Of a DNA stretch of 7,530 nucleotides, positions 6,551-7,530 are shown piece by piece. Origin of the DNA: Acidobacteriaceae bacterium (GTDB lineage: Bacteria; Acidobacteriota; Terriglobia; Bryobacterales; Bryobacteraceae); assembly GCA_019245255.1 (NCBI GenBank), contig JAFARV010000038.1, positions 1 through 7,530 of the forward strand, given 5' to 3'. The notes beneath the pieces were generated by a model. The model saw only the letters and a list, made by a program, of their open reading frames with translations. It was not told the origin of the DNA and did no database searches. Each line of letters opens with the position of its first letter. The stretch's first letter is position 1. The translations under genes and the position numbers were made by a program.

Positions 6551-7062
6551 TACGCCGCAGATGGAGATGTTTGATGCCGGACAACTTTGGCAGTCGTGAT
6601 GGCCTGTCCCAGGTGACGCTGGGTGTGCTCCGCAATATGAACGATCAGGCCCAGAAGAGTGGTGGGCAGCGCGCGGCGGCCGACCACGCGTTTGTCATAC
6701 ATCGTCGCGGGATTGATGTTTCGAAGCTTCTCCTCAGACCTTTTTAAAGCCGCAAGTACTCTCAACAGCAACGCGTCAAGACTCTCATCAGGCACGCTCT
6801 CCTGCTTGAGAACTGCCATCTGATCGTCCGACAGTTGCTCGCCCAACGCATACGTCGTCAGGCGGTCGACACTGCCCGCTATGTGCTTTAAATGAAAGCC
6901 GACCGAAGCTGCGCCCGGTGACCTCCAGAGTTGCTCACGAGTAAGCCCCTGAAGTTGCTGCCCCAGTTCTTCCCGCACCTGCTCGAACGTGTAGAACACC
7001 GGCATGACAAGCGGCTCGATGCCCTCGAGTGGCCCTCGCAGCCACGGTTCTGCATTACTCAT
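6550..7062 (-). CDS. DinB-like four-helix metal-binding protein
   Basis: A 170-residue protein of the DinB/YfiT superfamily, a four-helix bundle that usually binds a divalent metal through three histidines. FEQVREELGQQLQGLTREQLWRSPGAASVGFHLKHIAGSVDRLTTYALG (26-74) is the standard first half, with H57 and H60 in the helix-2 motif. LIVHIAEHTQRHLGQAI (139-155) supplies the HxxxH pair H146 and H150, so the probable ligands H60, H146 and H150 are all present. Some relatives are thiol-dependent transferases using mycothiol or bacillithiol; others have no known role. The name comes from a damage-inducible Bacillus gene and does not imply DNA repair. The ATG is preceded by GGTGA six bases upstream, within the 14-bp gap after the propeller gene, which suggests one transcript running propeller-DinB-MFS. 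The C-terminal 15 residues are polar and probably disordered. Confidence 0.92.
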   Translation of the reverse strand: MSNAEPWLRGPLEGIEPLVMPVFYTFEQVREELGQQLQGLTREQLWRSPGAASVGFHLKHIAGSVDRLTTYALGEQLSDDQMAVLKQESVPDESLDALLLRVLAALKRSEEKLRNINPATMYDKRVVGRRALPTTLLGLIVHIAEHTQRHLGQAITTAKVVRHQTSPSAA

Positions 7063-7076
7063 TTCGATTCACCGGG

Positions 7077-7530
7077 CTAGCGCATGTTTCCTGTGTGTCC
7101 GAGCGAATATCGGCCCGGTTGCGGATACACGCACAACCCGTGCGGCTCCGTGCCAACCGGAATGCGGGCCTTCAACTTCCCGTTGCTGGTGTCGAACACG
7201 TACACTTCGCTGTTGTACCTGCCGGAGAGCCATAGCAGCTTGCCATCCGCTGAAACACCGCCCATATCCGGACTGCCACCGCCAGGGATCGGCCATGTCG
7301 TTGCCACCTGTCGCGTTTTCAGATCTATAAGCGATACAGATCCACCCGAATGGTCAGTTGGGGTGCCGCGATTCGATACGTACATGTACTTCGCATCGCG
7401 GCTGAAGTAGAGTCCATGTGCCCCGACTCCTGTTTTGATAAAAGCGATTTGCTTAAAACTGTCGCCGTCAATCACGTGAACGCCGTTTGCATCCATGTTG
7501 GCGATATAAAAAACCTTGCCATCAGGAGAG
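7077..7530 (-). CDS. YVTN-type beta-propeller protein, C-terminal part (5' end outside window)
   Basis: The last 150 residues of a beta-propeller related to the YncE/cytochrome d1-like repeat proteins. The frame is open to the right edge; the ATG at 7496 is internal, since codons before it read SPDGKVFYIAN, a normal blade start. About three blades are visible, each with an S-x-D-x-K opening strand and a closing V-x-x-ID or V-x-x-FD strand: SPDGKVFYIAN to VHVID, SRDAKYMYVSNRG to VSLIDLKT, and SADGKLLWLSGRYNSEVYVFDTSNGK. The final part, IPVGTEPHGLCVYPQPGRYSLGHTGNMR, looks like a conserved closing strand that would complete the ring with the N-terminus. Such proteins are usually periplasmic or secreted and serve as binding or scaffold modules; a signal peptide would be outside the window. 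No catalytic residues are recognisable. It is the most upstream visible gene of the minus-strand line leading to DinB and MFS. Confidence 0.9.
   Translation of the reverse strand, partial: SPDGKVFYIANMDANGVHVIDGDSFKQIAFIKTGVGAHGLYFSRDAKYMYVSNRGTPTDHSGGSVSLIDLKTRQVATTWPIPGGGSPDMGGVSADGKLLWLSGRYNSEVYVFDTSNGKLKARIPVGTEPHGLCVYPQPGRYSLGHTGNMR

Overview
The window looks like chromosomal DNA from a moderately GC-rich Gram-negative soil bacterium, most likely an Acidobacteriota member of the Solibacter/Bryobacter kind. This is an inference from the small secreted protein at 4899-5246, the mixture of gene types, and the EmrA-type periplasmic adaptor, which implies a diderm envelope. There is no rRNA, tRNA, insertion sequence, CRISPR array or phage gene. 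Most of the window is ordinary, densely packed coding DNA.

Layout. (1) Positions 1-635 (+) hold the C-terminal half of a sensor histidine kinase whose N-terminus lies outside the window. About 100 bp later comes a short, poorly conserved methyltransferase-like gene (736-1254, +). (2) Positions 1269-4792 (-) form a compact efflux operon read right to left: a MarR-family regulator, an EmrA/HlyD-type adaptor and an EmrB-type 14-helix DHA2 transporter. The marR-emrA gap is 21 bp and emrA/emrB overlap by 10 bp. (3) A 106-bp divergent intergenic region (4793-4898) separates the operon from a small exported protein (4899-5246, +). (4) Positions 5258-7530 (-) form a second tight gene line, read right to left: the end of a YVTN-type beta-propeller protein, a DinB-like metal-binding four-helix protein, and a 12-helix MFS exporter of the EntS/MFS_3 type. 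The last two share a TAATG stop/start junction.

How the genes may work together. MarR probably represses its own operon and releases it when a small toxic compound binds; EmrAB then pumps such compounds out, with an outer-membrane channel encoded elsewhere. The small secreted protein shares the regulatory region and may be co-regulated, but this is not shown. The histidine kinase and the methyltransferase-like gene are co-directional; the latter resembles a shortened member of the 3-hydroxypalmitate methyl ester synthase (PhcB-like) group, which would place a possible signal-synthesis relic next to a sensor kinase. The DinB-MFS pair is probably translationally coupled. No clearly new system is evident; the most useful leads are the aberrant methyltransferase, the divergent region with its inverted repeat, and the exported protein beside marR.
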